A stretch of 64,000 nucleotides of DNA from Marinobacterium nitratireducens. Its GTDB lineage: Bacteria > Pseudomonadota > Gammaproteobacteria > Pseudomonadales > Balneatricaceae. Location: contig NZ_BMLT01000009.1 in NCBI RefSeq assembly GCF_014645375.1, forward strand, positions 140,033-204,032, given 5' to 3'. The position numbers and the translations under genes were made by a program. This document shows positions 46,438 through 57,361 of the stretch, one piece after another. How positions within the stretch are numbered: position 1 is the stretch's first letter; each line of letters starts with the position of its first letter. The notes under the pieces were generated by a model, which searched no databases, was not told where the DNA came from, and saw only the letters and a list, made by a program, of their open reading frames with translations.

Positions 46438-47327
46438 CGGCAGGTCTCCCGGCGCCCTGTCGAGGCGCGGTTCAGGCAGTTACGGGCAAGTCGCGCCTGG
46501 TCGACAAGATCCGGCAGGGGCGGCAGCTCGGCATCCCATTCGATCAGGGTCGGTTTGGGCCCAAGCCACGTCAGGGTACGGCGGTACAGGGACCAGACCT
46601 GATCACAGACCGGCGAGGCGTGGTCGTCGATCAGCAGCTCACCGTCGTCGAACTGTTTTCGGCTGTGGCCGGCCAGGTGGATCTCGCCGACACGGCTGGC
46701 AGGGATGGATTTCAGATAGGTTTCGGCATCGAAACCCTGATTGAAGGCGGACACGAAGATATTGTTGATGTCCAGCAGAATGCCGGCGCCGGTCCGTTCG
46801 GCGACTGCAGCCAGAAACTCCCATTCCGGGATGGTCGAATGACGATAGCTCAGGTAGCTGGACGGATTCTCGATCAGCAGGCGCCACCCCAGGATTTCCT
46901 GGGCCTGATCGACCCGCCGGCAGAAATGGTCCAGTGCTTCTTCGGTGTAGGGCAGCGGCAGCAGGTCGTTGAAGTGGATGCCCGACACTGCACCCCAGCT
47001 AAGGTGCTCCGATACCAGTCCCGGTTGTACCCGGTCGATCAGCTGCCGCAACAGGCGAAGATGCGGCTGGCTGATCGGGTCGGTAGAACCCAGTGACAGG
47101 CCCACGCCGTGCAGGCTCACCGGATAGTGCTCCCGGGCCTGCATCAGATAGTGGAGCGGAACCCCACCGTTGCCGAAGAAATTCTCGGAGTGGACTTCAA
47201 GCCAGCCAATGGCGGGACGCGTCTGCAGCAGAGCCTCGATATGGGGACTGCGCAGACCTATCCCGGCATCGACCGGAATAGCGCCGTTGTCGGCTGGCGC
47301 AGGCTTGACAGGTATCAGAGGGTTCAT
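46434..47327 (-). CDS. bufB: MNIO (DUF692) family oxidative enzyme of bufferin biosynthesis
   Basis: A 297-residue TIM-barrel protein of the multinuclear non-haem iron-dependent oxidative enzyme family. Conserved metal/active-site segments are all present: LEVHSENFFG, SLHGVGLSLGS, SEHLSWG, LIENPSSY, LLDINNIFVSAFNQG, EIHLAGH, IDDHASPV and IEWDAELP. Such enzymes modify cysteines of precursor peptides. The start is ATG 47327 with AGGAG upstream; a TTG at 47333 adds two residues. It follows the DoxX gene and precedes bufC. Confidence 0.93.
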   Translation of the reverse strand: MNPLIPVKPAPADNGAIPVDAGIGLRSPHIEALLQTRPAIGWLEVHSENFFGNGGVPLHYLMQAREHYPVSLHGVGLSLGSTDPISQPHLRLLRQLIDRVQPGLVSEHLSWGAVSGIHFNDLLPLPYTEEALDHFCRRVDQAQEILGWRLLIENPSSYLSYRHSTIPEWEFLAAVAERTGAGILLDINNIFVSAFNQGFDAETYLKSIPASRVGEIHLAGHSRKQFDDGELLIDDHASPVCDQVWSLYRRTLTWLGPKPTLIEWDAELPPLPDLVDQARLARNCLNRASTGRRETCR

Positions 47328-47404
47328 CGGCAATCTCCTGAAGATATCGGAGCGGTTGGGGCGATCCGGAACAGCATCGCCCCAGCGTGCTCAGTGGAGC
47401 GACA

Positions 47405-47920
47405 TCAGTGACGTGCCTTCCGTCGCTTCGGCGCCAGGTAAAGTGCGATCAGCGCATCCAGAGACAGCGCCCCCGGTCCGTAGAACAACGGCACCAGCAG
47501 CATCAATCCCCAGTACTGATGATCCTTGAGACCGATCTCGTTCAGCTCGGGATAGGAGATCACGGCCACGATATTGAACAGGAACAGCGCCAGGGCGCTG
47601 AAGCGGGTAGCCAGGCCCAGGGCCAGCAATGCCGGCATCAGCAGTTCCACGCCGGTACCGAGATAGGCCGCCAGTTCCGGTGGCAGCAAGGGGACGCTGT
47701 ATTCGTAGTTGAACAGATAGAGGGTGGCATCCCAGCTGGCGATCTTGGTGAGACCGGCCTGCCAGAAAATGGCCGCAATCCAGAGTCGGAACAGCAAGCT
47801 CACAGCGGGACTGAGCCGATCGAGTCCGTGGCTGCTCCAGCGGATACCGCCTGCGATTCGGCTGAGCAATGACGGGCCGGCCACGACGGGCACGGCGGTG
47901 TCGGAGTGTATGGGGTTCAT
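47405..47920 (-). CDS. DoxX-family membrane protein
   Basis: A 171-residue protein with four TM helices and DoxX features: LLFRLWIAAIFWQAGLTKIA, GTGVELLMPALLALGLATR and the C-terminal DHQYWGLMLLVPLFYGPGALSLD. The start chosen is ATG 47920 (GGAGG upstream). DoxX genes are frequent members of bufferin clusters, with an undefined redox or membrane role. It lies between the precursor gene bufA and bufB. Confidence 0.9.
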   Translation of the reverse strand: MNPIHSDTAVPVVAGPSLLSRIAGGIRWSSHGLDRLSPAVSLLFRLWIAAIFWQAGLTKIASWDATLYLFNYEYSVPLLPPELAAYLGTGVELLMPALLALGLATRFSALALFLFNIVAVISYPELNEIGLKDHQYWGLMLLVPLFYGPGALSLDALIALYLAPKRRKARH

Positions 47921-48031
47921 GCGGGCAACCTCCGTGCGTGGTGACCGGAGCCGGTCCGGACCACCACCCATGGTTTGCAATTAATCCGAAAAACGAGGGA
48001 TAGACGGACCTGCCTTCGGTCCGTCCAGAGG

Positions 48032-48292
48032 TCACTTGGCGGTCAGCGACCCGCCGGCGATCTTGCTGCAGGTGCCTTTGGGAACGGCGATAAAGGCGTC
48101 GGTCTGGCGATCCTGCTTGGTCGTCCCGGCGCAGGAGCTGGTGGCGGTCTGGCAGTCATTCTTGCCCTTGGCGGCGACCCCGTAGCATTTCTCGAATTCG
48201 GGATCGTCGGCCTGGGCGGTGTTAACAGTGACCAGACCCGCGGTGGAAAGGGCGAGTACGGCAGCGGTAATCAGTTGGGTGGAGACTTTCAT
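48032..48292 (-). CDS. bufA: Bufferin precursor peptide (DUF2282)
   Basis: An 86-residue precursor. A signal peptide (about 1-28, ending TAQA) directs it to the periplasm. The core has four Cys, C36 (EKCYGVAAKGKNDC), C47, C54 (SSCAG) and C75 (KGTCSK), the arrangement of DUF2282/BufA1 bufferins. In characterised bufferins the MNIO BufB-BufC pair converts inner Cys residues into thiooxazole-type groups and the product binds copper. The start is ATG 48292, with GAGG upstream. It heads the operon bufA-doxX-bufB-bufC. Copper as ligand here is by family. Confidence 0.92.
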   Translation of the reverse strand: MKVSTQLITAAVLALSTAGLVTVNTAQADDPEFEKCYGVAAKGKNDCQTATSSCAGTTKQDRQTDAFIAVPKGTCSKIAGGSLTAK

Positions 48293-48334
48293 GTTCAATT
48301 TCCTCAGCTAACGGTTTGGTATATGGCGAAGGCG

Positions 48335-48502
48335 TAGGAGCCTGTCGGGCTTAGCCGGTCGTAGCGAGGGGAAGTTCGTTCTGAGTCAGTTTTTGAGCTC
48401 TTTTGCGACAAATAGTGGTTCTATTTAACAAAGAAGAGCTTATAAAAATGGCCAGAATCGGCTTTTCCGCAGTAGATCAGTGTTAAGTCCGACAGGCTCC
48501 TA
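48335..48502. mobile_element. 168-bp MITE-like palindrome upstream of bufA
   Basis: Terminal inverted repeats TAGGAGCCTGTCGGGCTTA and (inverse) TTAAGTCCGACAGGCTCCTA enclose an AT-richer centre that is itself an imperfect palindrome around AGCTCTTTTGCGACAAATAG. No ORF. It starts 43 bp upstream of the bufA start codon, so it must either contain or displace the bufA promoter. The TIRs resemble IS ends, but I cannot name the parent family. Confidence 0.65.
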
Positions 48503-48572
48503 GGGCCTCGTCGCCATGGAACACAGTCTGAAGAAATCGGACAGGCGCCAACATTCGCAATGACACCAGTTA

Positions 48573-48602
48573 TACCTGCGGAAAACCGTAGTACGGCAGG
48601 TA
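48573..48602. promoter_or_regulatory. Inverted repeat TACCTGC...GCAGGTA
   Basis: Seven-base arms separated by 16 bp, lying about 110 bp before the hypothetical gene at 48712. It could be an operator or a short hairpin. The gap 48293-48711 holds only this and the MITE-like element. Confidence 0.3.
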
Positions 48603-48711
48603 GATTACCGGATTATTCGCGAGACCCGGGAGGGGTACTTTATAGGTGAGCGAGTTCGTTTAGTCCCTGAACCGCGCAACGTCTGTATCGGGATGCTTGA
48701 GGAGGTCCATC

Positions 48712-49056
48712 ATGCGAGTCACGTATCAAGAGTCCGTCACCACAGGTCTCAGCCGTGCCGCGCTGCGACAGGAAAATATCCGCTTCGAAGGCACCGACGG
48801 CATCAGCCAGAATAACCGCTCATGCGGATTTCGTCCGGCTTTCCTGGATACATTGAGTGGTCGCACCTATTTATCCCGTTTTGCCAGCGGAGTCCCCGCC
48901 CCCCTGCATCTGCTGGAGGGGTTGCCTGCGGAACTGGTGGTCAGCGGCGAGGGGCAGGCGCTGCGTATTCGCGCGACCGTGATTTCCGGCTTCGTGCTCG
49001 ACGGGCGTTTCTATACCCGGGATCAGGCCGTCGCCTATGCGCTTGGGGGCGATTGA
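48712..49056 (+). CDS. Hypothetical protein
   Basis: A 114-residue soluble protein that I do not recognise. It starts at ATG 48712 with a strong TGAGGAGGT; an earlier in-frame start (48697) lies before this RBS. Visible features are TYLSRFASGVPAPLHLLEGLP and the C-terminal GFVLDGRFYTRDQAVAYA. It precedes the sensor kinase gene by about 124 bp on the same strand. Confidence 0.7.
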   Translation: MRVTYQESVTTGLSRAALRQENIRFEGTDGISQNNRSCGFRPAFLDTLSGRTYLSRFASGVPAPLHLLEGLPAELVVSGEGQALRIRATVISGFVLDGRFYTRDQAVAYALGGD

Positions 49057-49180
49057 GTGACTTATACTGAAAGCGACCGGACCCACAGGCGCCAAAGCCT
49101 TAACCGCCGCATCCGCGTCAGCGGACCGGGGCCCGGCATCGGGAGCTGATGACAGCTCGAGCAAACGGGGAAACGTCATC

Positions 49181-49897
49181 ATGTCGGACGCTGTGCCTGC
49201 CTTCAGCAAAGCCGTTCTTCACTTCGACGACAGGGCAAAGCTGATCTACTTCAGTCCGGAACTGCCGCTAACGCTCGGCTATGACACGACGACGTTCAGC
49301 CTGATGCGCCTGACCGGGCTGATACCCGAATTGACGCCCGAATGCATCGCCACGGTCTGGCGACAAACGACGGTCGAAGGCAGCGCCCGGCTGCAAGGCC
49401 GGCTCGTGGCGAGGGAAGGGGGACAGATTCCGGTCGATATCCGCTTCGGCCGAATTCAGGTCGACGGACAAATCCAGCTCTGCGCCTGCCTGCAACCGAT
49501 GGTCGCGAGCAGCGAAGCGGAAAGGCTGTTGCAACTGGTCGTCCGCACCACCGCCAGAAGCACCGGGAGCGAATTCTTCCGCATACTCGCGCGTTCGGTC
49601 GCCGAAGTACTCAACGTGAACGGCGCGCTGATCACCGAGTGCCTGGATTTTCCAACCACCCGGGTACGCACCCTGGCCTACTGGACCGAACGCGCCTTTA
49701 GCGGCGATATCGAATACGACCTGGTGAATACGCCCTGCGACAAGGTGATCAAGGAAGGCCGTGTCTGTTTTTACGCCAACCGGATGTCGGAGCGCTATCC
49801 CGAGGACGTAGGCGTCGAGAGTTACCTGGGGCTGCCGATCTTCGATGCCGACCATCGCCAGGTGATTGGTCATATGGCATTCTTCGACTCGCAGTAA
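49181..49897 (+). CDS. Sensor kinase N-terminal part (PAS + partial GAF), ended by in-frame TAA
   Basis: A 238-residue product: PAS-like domain (about 8-110; LIYFSPELPLTLGYD) and the first part of a GAF domain (about 115-238; SEFFRILARSVAEVLNVNGA, ESYLGLPIFDADHRQVIGHM). It stops at TAA 49895-49897 in the middle of the GAF domain, just after GHMAFFDSQ. The next codon, in the same frame, is ATG 49898, which continues the GAF and the rest of the kinase. Either the stop is a mutation, is read through, or the TAAATG lets ribosomes re-initiate and make a two-piece kinase. Confidence 0.8.
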   Translation: MSDAVPAFSKAVLHFDDRAKLIYFSPELPLTLGYDTTTFSLMRLTGLIPELTPECIATVWRQTTVEGSARLQGRLVAREGGQIPVDIRFGRIQVDGQIQLCACLQPMVASSEAERLLQLVVRTTARSTGSEFFRILARSVAEVLNVNGALITECLDFPTTRVRTLAYWTERAFSGDIEYDLVNTPCDKVIKEGRVCFYANRMSERYPEDVGVESYLGLPIFDADHRQVIGHMAFFDSQ

Positions 49898-51076
49898 ATG
49901 CCGGCCAGTTTCTATCACAAGGCGGTATTCGACGTTTTCTGCGATCGTGCCAGCGCCGAGCTGCAACGGATGCAGGCGCTGCGCAACCTCCAGCAGCAGG
50001 AACGGAAATATCGTCTGCTGGTGGAGAACCAGCAGGAACTGGTTGCACAGCTGGACCGGGACGGCCGGTTCCAGTTCGTCAGTCCCTCGCTGTGCGAGTT
50101 TTTTCAGCGAGACGAGGCGTCTCTGCTGACGGATTCCTTCCATGACCTGATCGAGCGCGCCGGTCAGAGACCTGTCCGTGCCTGCTGGAAATCACTCGAT
50201 TCGCCACCGCACTGGGCCGAGTTCGAGCACCGGGTTCAGACCGCGCGGGGTGCTCGCTGGCTTTCCTGGTCGCTGAAAGCAACGGTGATGCAAGGTGTCT
50301 TGCAGACGGTAGTGGCCGTGGGGCGTGACGTGACGCAGCGCCGTGAGGCGGAGGAAAAGGCCCACCGAACACTGCAGGAGCTGGCCCACCTCTCGCGAGT
50401 CAGTTCGATGGGCGAGATGGCGTCCGCCTTTGCACATGAAATCAACCAGCCGCTCTGCGCCATTCTCACCTACGCGCAGGCGAGTCTCCGTCTGCTCGGT
50501 AACAGCACGCACGAAAGCAGCGAGATTCGTCATGCGATGGAACGCGTTGCCGCCAACGCGGAACTGGCCGGCAATATCATTCAGCAGATGCGTAATTTCC
50601 TGCGCAAGGGAGAGCCGGAGCTGACGGCGACCGATATCCAGGCCTTGCTGCAGGATTCGATAACGCTGGCCCGCGTGGAGCTGCGTGACGACGACATCGA
50701 GATTCAGCTGCAGAGCGAACAGCCTCTGCCGCGGGTTCGCATCAATGCCACCCAGATCGAACAGGTTATTCTGAACTTCCTCCGCAATGCCCGGGACGCC
50801 ATGAAAGCCGCCGGTCGGGCAGGCCAGATCAGCATCATGGCGCAGCGCAGTGCGCCGGGAGAACTTAAGGTCAGCGTGCTGGATCAGGGGCCCGGTATCG
50901 ATCCGCAACTGCAAAGCCGGATGTTCGAACCGTTCGTCACCAGTAAATCCGCGGGCATTGGGATCGGCCTCTCCATCTGTAAATCGATCATCGAGGCCCA
51001 TGGCGGACGTGTCAGCGGATTCAACCATCCCGAGGGCGGCGCCTGCTTTCAGCTGACGCTGCCATTAACCGAATAG
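49898..51076 (+). CDS. Sensor kinase C-terminal part (GAF end, PAS, HisKA, ATPase)
   Basis: A 392-residue product in the same frame as the previous gene, starting at the codon after its stop. Residues 1-35 complete the GAF domain (YHKAVFDVFCDRASAELQRM); then a PAS domain (about 40-155), the phospho-acceptor motif FAHEINQPLCAILTYAQASL and an ATPase domain (NFLRNARDAM, DQGPGIDP, GIGIGLSI). It has no ribosome-binding site of its own other than translational coupling. It probably phosphorylates the FixJ-like regulator that follows 14 bp later. Confidence 0.87.
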   Translation: MPASFYHKAVFDVFCDRASAELQRMQALRNLQQQERKYRLLVENQQELVAQLDRDGRFQFVSPSLCEFFQRDEASLLTDSFHDLIERAGQRPVRACWKSLDSPPHWAEFEHRVQTARGARWLSWSLKATVMQGVLQTVVAVGRDVTQRREAEEKAHRTLQELAHLSRVSSMGEMASAFAHEINQPLCAILTYAQASLRLLGNSTHESSEIRHAMERVAANAELAGNIIQQMRNFLRKGEPELTATDIQALLQDSITLARVELRDDDIEIQLQSEQPLPRVRINATQIEQVILNFLRNARDAMKAAGRAGQISIMAQRSAPGELKVSVLDQGPGIDPQLQSRMFEPFVTSKSAGIGIGLSICKSIIEAHGGRVSGFNHPEGGACFQLTLPLTE

Positions 51077-51090
51077 CGAGGAGGCTGGTC

Positions 51091-51708
51091 GTGACGCAGG
51101 ATCAGGCGCGGGTGTTCGTGATCGATGACGAGCCGGATGTGCGCGAAGCAATGTCAATGCTGATTCGCTCTGTCGGGCTGCAGGTCGAGACCTACGGCAA
51201 CGCACTCGAGTTCCTTAACCACTACCAACTGGCGTGGCCCGGCTGCATAGTGGCGGATATTCGCATGCCGGGGATGAGCGGCCTGGAACTGCAGGAAAAG
51301 CTCAACGCCATGGGGGCGACCATTCCGCTGATATTCATTTCCGGCCACGCCGACGTGCCGACTGCGGTCAGGGCGATACAGGATGGGGCGATGGATCTGC
51401 TGGAAAAGCCCTTCCGTGACCAGCTTCTGCTCGACAAGGTACAGAGCGCGATCCGGCGAGACCAGGAGCGGCGCACGGAAGCCGAAGCCCTGGCGCAGTT
51501 GCATCGACTCTACGACAGCCTGACGCCGCGGGAAAAGCAGGTCATGGCGGAAGTGGTGTCGGGCAAGATGAACAAGGTTATCGCCAGCGACCTCCACCTC
51601 AGTACCCGCACCGTGGAATTGCATCGCGCGAACCTGATGGAAAAATTGCAGGTGCACTCGGTGGCGGAACTGGTGCGACTGGCGCAGGCACTGGAGGATA
51701 ACGGATGA
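51091..51708 (+). CDS. FixJ/NarL-family response regulator
   Basis: A 205-residue regulator with GTG start (51091; GAGGAGG upstream). Receiver domain (1-120): DDEPDVREAMS, phospho-site in CIVADIRMPGMSG, Lys in LLEKPFRDQ. LuxR-type HTH (about 138-200): LTPREKQVMAEVVSGKMNKVIA, STRTVELHRANLMEKL. Its partner is the split kinase. It is probably the regulator of the acetyl-CoA synthetase/PDH operon that begins 264 bp downstream. Confidence 0.92.
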   Translation: MTQDQARVFVIDDEPDVREAMSMLIRSVGLQVETYGNALEFLNHYQLAWPGCIVADIRMPGMSGLELQEKLNAMGATIPLIFISGHADVPTAVRAIQDGAMDLLEKPFRDQLLLDKVQSAIRRDQERRTEAEALAQLHRLYDSLTPREKQVMAEVVSGKMNKVIASDLHLSTRTVELHRANLMEKLQVHSVAELVRLAQALEDNG

Positions 51709-51732
51709 TCGATTACCGTTGCTATTGAAACC

Positions 51733-51746
51733 GGTAGAACCCTACC
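51733..51746. terminator. Short hairpin after the regulator gene
   Basis: GGTAG-AACC-CTACC followed by TTTACAAC. A weak five-base stem 25 bp after the FixJ-like gene; possibly a terminator or part of a regulatory region of the following operon. Confidence 0.3.
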
Positions 51747-51972
51747 TTTACAACAACGACTTACGCCGTCCTCTGATCAGTGGCAAATACGTTTCTCTTT
51801 CATACCGAAGTGCCACGCGTTTATCGTCGGAACGGCGCAGCTCGCTTCGTTCAGGGCGCCTGCCATTGGTATCAGGGGCCGCTGCTGCCCCCGCTGTCCG
51901 TTTTGACACCGGCCGTTGCACGTCTATGCTGAAAACCACAAAGACAATAAGGTCAATACGGAGGCGCCCGCA

Positions 51973-53769
<1,797 letters not shown>

Positions 53770-53798
53770 GCCGCCACCATCCTACGGAGAGCCAGGCA

Positions 53799-54797
53799 AT
53801 GAATGAAATGGCCGTTCCCCTGCCCGATGACATCGACGGTGCCCATGCGCTGGAGCTGTTTCGCCAGATGCTGCGCATTCGCCGTTTCGAAGAAAAGTGC
53901 GCGCAAATGTACAGCAGCGGCAAGATCCGCGGCTTTCTGCACCTGTACATCGGCGAGGAGGCCGTGGGTACCGGCGTCATGCAGTCCGTCGCGCCCCGGG
54001 ATGCCGTGGTCGCCACCTACCGCGAGCACGGGCACGCGCTCTTGCGCGGTATCTCCATGAACGCCGTCATGGCGGAGATGTACGGCAAGCAGGAAGGCTG
54101 CAGCCGCGGCCGGGGCGGCTCGATGCATCTGTTCGACAAGGCCACCGGCTTTATTGGCGGCAACGCCATCGTCGGCGGCGGCATGCCGGTGGCCGTGGGC
54201 TACGCCCTGGCCGCCAAAATGCAGCAGAACGGCGCTGTCGCCTGGTGCATCTTCGGCGAAGGCGCCATGGCGGAAGGCGAGTTTCACGAGTCGATGAACC
54301 TGGCCGCCTTGTGGCAGCTGCCCGTGGTGTTCTGCTGCGAGAACAATTACTACGCCATGGGCACGGCGCTGGACCGTTCGGAGTCCCAGATCCAGCTGGT
54401 GGAAAAGGCGCGCAGCTACAGGGTCGTCGCCGAGGAAGTCGACGGTATGGATGTACTGGCGACGGAGGCCGCGGCGCGCCGGGCCGCCGACAGCGCCCGT
54501 GCCGGCAATGGCCCCTATTTCCTGGAATTTCAGACCTACCGTTTCAGGGCGCACTCGATGTTCGACGCCGAGCGCTACCGCAGCAAAAACGAGGTGCACG
54601 AGCACGAGTTGCAGGGCCCGTTGCGCACCTTTGGCGCGCGCCTGGAGGCCTCGTCCCTGCTGGACGAGCAAAGACGGGCAGAGCTGGAGGCGGACATCGC
54701 CAGAGAAATCGAAAACGCCGTCGCCTTTGCCGAATCCGGCACGCCGGAGCCTGTCAGTGAGCTCGGTCGCTTTGTCTATTCCGAGGTGCAGCCATGA
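53799..54797 (+). CDS. pdhA: Pyruvate dehydrogenase-type E1 component, alpha subunit
   Basis: A 332-residue thiamine-diphosphate enzyme subunit. Conserved blocks: [47 protein letters not shown] and the TPP motif [20 protein letters not shown] ... [10 protein letters not shown]. The usual GDG of the TPP motif is GEG here. The stop overlaps the E1 beta start (ATGA). It decarboxylates pyruvate (or acetoin/another 2-oxo acid) and passes the acyl group to the E2 lipoyl domain. Confidence 0.9.
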   Translation: MNEMAVPLPDDIDGAHALELFRQMLRIRRFEEKCAQMYSSGKIRGFLHLYIGEEAVGTGVMQSVAPRDAVVATYREHGHALLRGISMNAVMAEMYGKQEGCSRGRGGSMHLFDKATGFIGGNAIVGGGMPVAVGYALAAKMQQNGAVAWCIFGEGAMAEGEFHESMNLAALWQLPVVFCCENNYYAMGTALDRSESQIQLVEKARSYRVVAEEVDGMDVLATEAAARRAADSARAGNGPYFLEFQTYRFRAHSMFDAERYRSKNEVHEHELQGPLRTFGARLEASSLLDEQRRAELEADIAREIENAVAFAESGTPEPVSELGRFVYSEVQP

Positions 54798-55801
54798 GCA
54801 CAACTATCCCGGCGGGCATGCGCGAAATGACCTACCGCGAAGCGGCCCGCGAGGGACTTCACGAAGCGCTGACCCGCGATGAGCGCGTCTTCCTGATGGG
54901 CGAGGACGTGGGCCGTTATGGCGGCTCCTATGCCGTCAGTCTGGGCTTTCTCGAGGAGTTCGGCCCCGAGCGGATCCGCGATACGCCGCTGTCGGAGTCC
55001 GCCTTCGTCGGCGCCGGAATCGGTGCCGCGATCGGCGGCATGAGGCCGATCGTCGAGGTGATGACCGTGAACTTCAGCCTTCTGGCAGCGGATCAGATCA
55101 TCAATACGGCGGCAACCTACCTGCATATGTCCGGCGGTCAGATCAACGTGCCGCTGGTGATCCGCATGGCCACCGGCGGCGGATTGCAACTGGCGGCGCA
55201 ACACTCCCACAGTCTGGAAAATCTTTATGCCCATGTGCCCGGTCTGAAAGTGCTGACCCCGGCCACCGTCGAAGACGTACGCGGCATGCTGGCCACCGCG
55301 CTGGCCGACCCGGACCCGGTGCTGATCTTCGAGCATATACTGCTCTATAACCGCAAGGGTCTGCTGGCGGCAGACGCCGGCGCCGTCGATATTCACCGTG
55401 CCCGGATTCGCCGCGCGGGCACCCAGGTGAGCCTGATCACCTACGGCGGGTCGCTGTGGAAGTGCCTCGAAGCGGCAGAGTTGCTGGAGCAGCAGGGGAT
55501 CGATGCGGAGGTGCTGGACCTGCGCACGCTGCGCCCGCTGGACGATGAAGCCATCATGGCGACTGTGACCAGGACCCGGCGCGTGGTGATCGTCGACGAG
55601 GGCTGGCGTAGCGGCGGCATTTCCGCCGAGATTACCGCCCGTATCCACGAACAGGCCTTCTACGAGCTCGATGTACCGGTGCAGCGGGTCTGTGCGGCCG
55701 AGGTGCCGATACCCTACGCCAAACAGCTGGAGGACGCCGCCTTGCCCCAGGTTGCGGACATCGTCGCGGCGGCCGGCAGGCTGGTGAAGGGCAATGACTG
55801 A
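54794..55801 (+). CDS. pdhB: Pyruvate dehydrogenase-type E1 component, beta subunit
   Basis: A 335-residue transketolase-like subunit. Blocks: [69 protein letters not shown] and [17 protein letters not shown]. The N-terminal part binds the TPP pyrimidine; the C-terminal transketolase domain contacts E2. Translation is coupled to E1 alpha at its start and to E2 at its end (8-base overlap). Confidence 0.92.
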   Translation: MSTTIPAGMREMTYREAAREGLHEALTRDERVFLMGEDVGRYGGSYAVSLGFLEEFGPERIRDTPLSESAFVGAGIGAAIGGMRPIVEVMTVNFSLLAADQIINTAATYLHMSGGQINVPLVIRMATGGGLQLAAQHSHSLENLYAHVPGLKVLTPATVEDVRGMLATALADPDPVLIFEHILLYNRKGLLAADAGAVDIHRARIRRAGTQVSLITYGGSLWKCLEAAELLEQQGIDAEVLDLRTLRPLDDEAIMATVTRTRRVVIVDEGWRSGGISAEITARIHEQAFYELDVPVQRVCAAEVPIPYAKQLEDAALPQVADIVAAAGRLVKGND

Positions 55802-57023
55802 TTTCACCATGCCGTCACTGGGTGCCGATATGGACGAAGGCACCCTGGTCGAATGGCTGGTCAAGCCCGGCGATCAGGTCAAGAGCGGCGATGTGGTCGC
55901 GGTGATCGAAACCAGCAAGGGCGCCATCGAAACCGAAATCTTCGAGAACGGCACGGTGGCCGAGTTGCGGGCGCAGGTTGGCGAAACGCTGCCGGTGGGT
56001 TCGGTGCTCGCCACTATTGTCAGTGAACAGAGCAGCACTGAGGTAACAGCCGACAGCGGTGGTCGGGCAACCGTCAGCAGCGGCGCCGGGGTAAAAGCCG
56101 ATAGCGGCCCGAGCGCCAGTGCGGGCCGCAGTCCCGCTACCGGGGCGAGGTCTGAACCCGGCGAGCCCGCACCTGCAGCCGCACCGGCTGTTGTGCGGGC
56201 ATCGCCGGCGGCGCGCAAACGCGCAGCGGAACTGGGGCTGGTACTGGCGGATATCCCGGGCACTGGCCCTGGCACGGCGGTCACGCTTTCCGACGTGGAG
56301 ACTGCCGGTGAAACGAAGCCGCTGCCCACGCCGGGCAGCGGCGCGAAGCGCGGTTTCGACCCCGAATCGATGCGCCGGGGCATCGCCGCGGCCATGGCGC
56401 GGTCGAAAAAGGAAATACCGCACTATTACCTCTCGACTCAGATCGACATGACCCGCGCGCAGCAGTGGCTGAGCGCGGAAAACGCCGGTCGCAGGGTCAC
56501 CGACCGCCTGCTGCAGGTCGTGCTGCCGCTGAAGGCGATGGCGCTGGCGCTGCGCAAGGTGCCCGAACTGAACGGTTTCTACCGGGGCGGCGTCTTCGAG
56601 CAGGCCGAACGCGTTCATGTTGGCATGGCAATCGCGCTGCGCGGCGGCGGGCTCATCGCCCCGGCGCTGCACGATGTCGACCGCAGGACACTGGATGATG
56701 TCATGCAGGGCCTCAACGACCTCATTACCCGGGCGCGCACCGGCATGCTGCGCAGCTCGGAAATGTCGGACCCCACCATCACCCTGAGCAATATGGGGGA
56801 AACCGGCGTCGAGGGTATCTTCGGAGTCATCTACCCGCCGCAGGTGGCGATTGTGGGTCTGGGCACAGTGGTGGAACGCCCCTGGGTTGTCGAGGGCAGG
56901 GTCGAGGTTCGGCCGGTCATGCAGGCGACGCTCTCGGCCGACCATCGCGTCAGCGATGGTCACCGCGGCGCAATCTTTCTCAAAACCCTGGAAAAACTGC
57001 TGCAGGCACCGGAGGCGTTGTGA
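55794..57023 (+). CDS. pdhC: Dihydrolipoamide acyltransferase (E2)
   Basis: A 409-residue E2. One lipoyl domain (1-75) with lipoylation site K42 in [11 protein letters not shown] (the common DKA is SKG), an Ala/Pro/Ser-rich linker, a peripheral-subunit-binding domain (about 138-175: [16 protein letters not shown]) and the catalytic domain (about 185-405) ending with [12 protein letters not shown], the His/Asp acyltransferase motif. No E3 (lipoamide dehydrogenase) gene is in the operon; it must be shared from elsewhere. Confidence 0.92.
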   Translation: MTDFTMPSLGADMDEGTLVEWLVKPGDQVKSGDVVAVIETSKGAIETEIFENGTVAELRAQVGETLPVGSVLATIVSEQSSTEVTADSGGRATVSSGAGVKADSGPSASAGRSPATGARSEPGEPAPAAAPAVVRASPAARKRAAELGLVLADIPGTGPGTAVTLSDVETAGETKPLPTPGSGAKRGFDPESMRRGIAAAMARSKKEIPHYYLSTQIDMTRAQQWLSAENAGRRVTDRLLQVVLPLKAMALALRKVPELNGFYRGGVFEQAERVHVGMAIALRGGGLIAPALHDVDRRTLDDVMQGLNDLITRARTGMLRSSEMSDPTITLSNMGETGVEGIFGVIYPPQVAIVGLGTVVERPWVVEGRVEVRPVMQATLSADHRVSDGHRGAIFLKTLEKLLQAPEAL

Positions 57024-57271
57024 ACGAAACGGCCAAGAACTCAGAACAGATCCTCGCCATTCTGAAACGGGAACTGGGAAATATCGCTCCCGAAGCCGAC
57101 CTCGATGCGCTGGAACCGTCGCTTGATGTGCGCGAGGAGCTGGATATCGACTCCTTCGATTTCGTCCGTTATATCGCGGCGGTCTGCGAAACTCTGGAAA
57201 CCGATGTGCCGGAGCAGGATTACATCGAATTCAGCACCCTGGAGCGGGCGCAGCGGTATTTGCTCAGGTGA
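57020..57271 (+). CDS. Acyl carrier protein-like protein
   Basis: An 83-residue ACP-fold protein. The phosphopantetheine site is S45 in EELDIDSFDFVRYI, followed by VPEQDYIEFSTLERAQRYL. It starts at GTG 57020, overlapping the E2 stop (GTGA), so it is firmly part of the acsA-pdhABC operon. An ACP in a PDH operon is unusual: it could support lipoate/octanoate assembly for E2 or accept an acyl group. The function is not known. Confidence 0.88.
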   Translation: MNETAKNSEQILAILKRELGNIAPEADLDALEPSLDVREELDIDSFDFVRYIAAVCETLETDVPEQDYIEFSTLERAQRYLLR

Positions 57272-57361
57272 TACCGGTTGGGTTACCTGCTATCGTAGGG
57301 CACCTTGAGCGCAGCGAAACGTGCCTCGGTCTCCTTCGTTGTTCGCCGCGCGGCCTGTCTC

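Noticed and set aside
48335..48502. Riboswitch or leader RNA of bufA
   Set aside because: Full-length palindromy with IS-like terminal inverted repeats fits a MITE better than a structured leader; no known riboswitch core was recognised.
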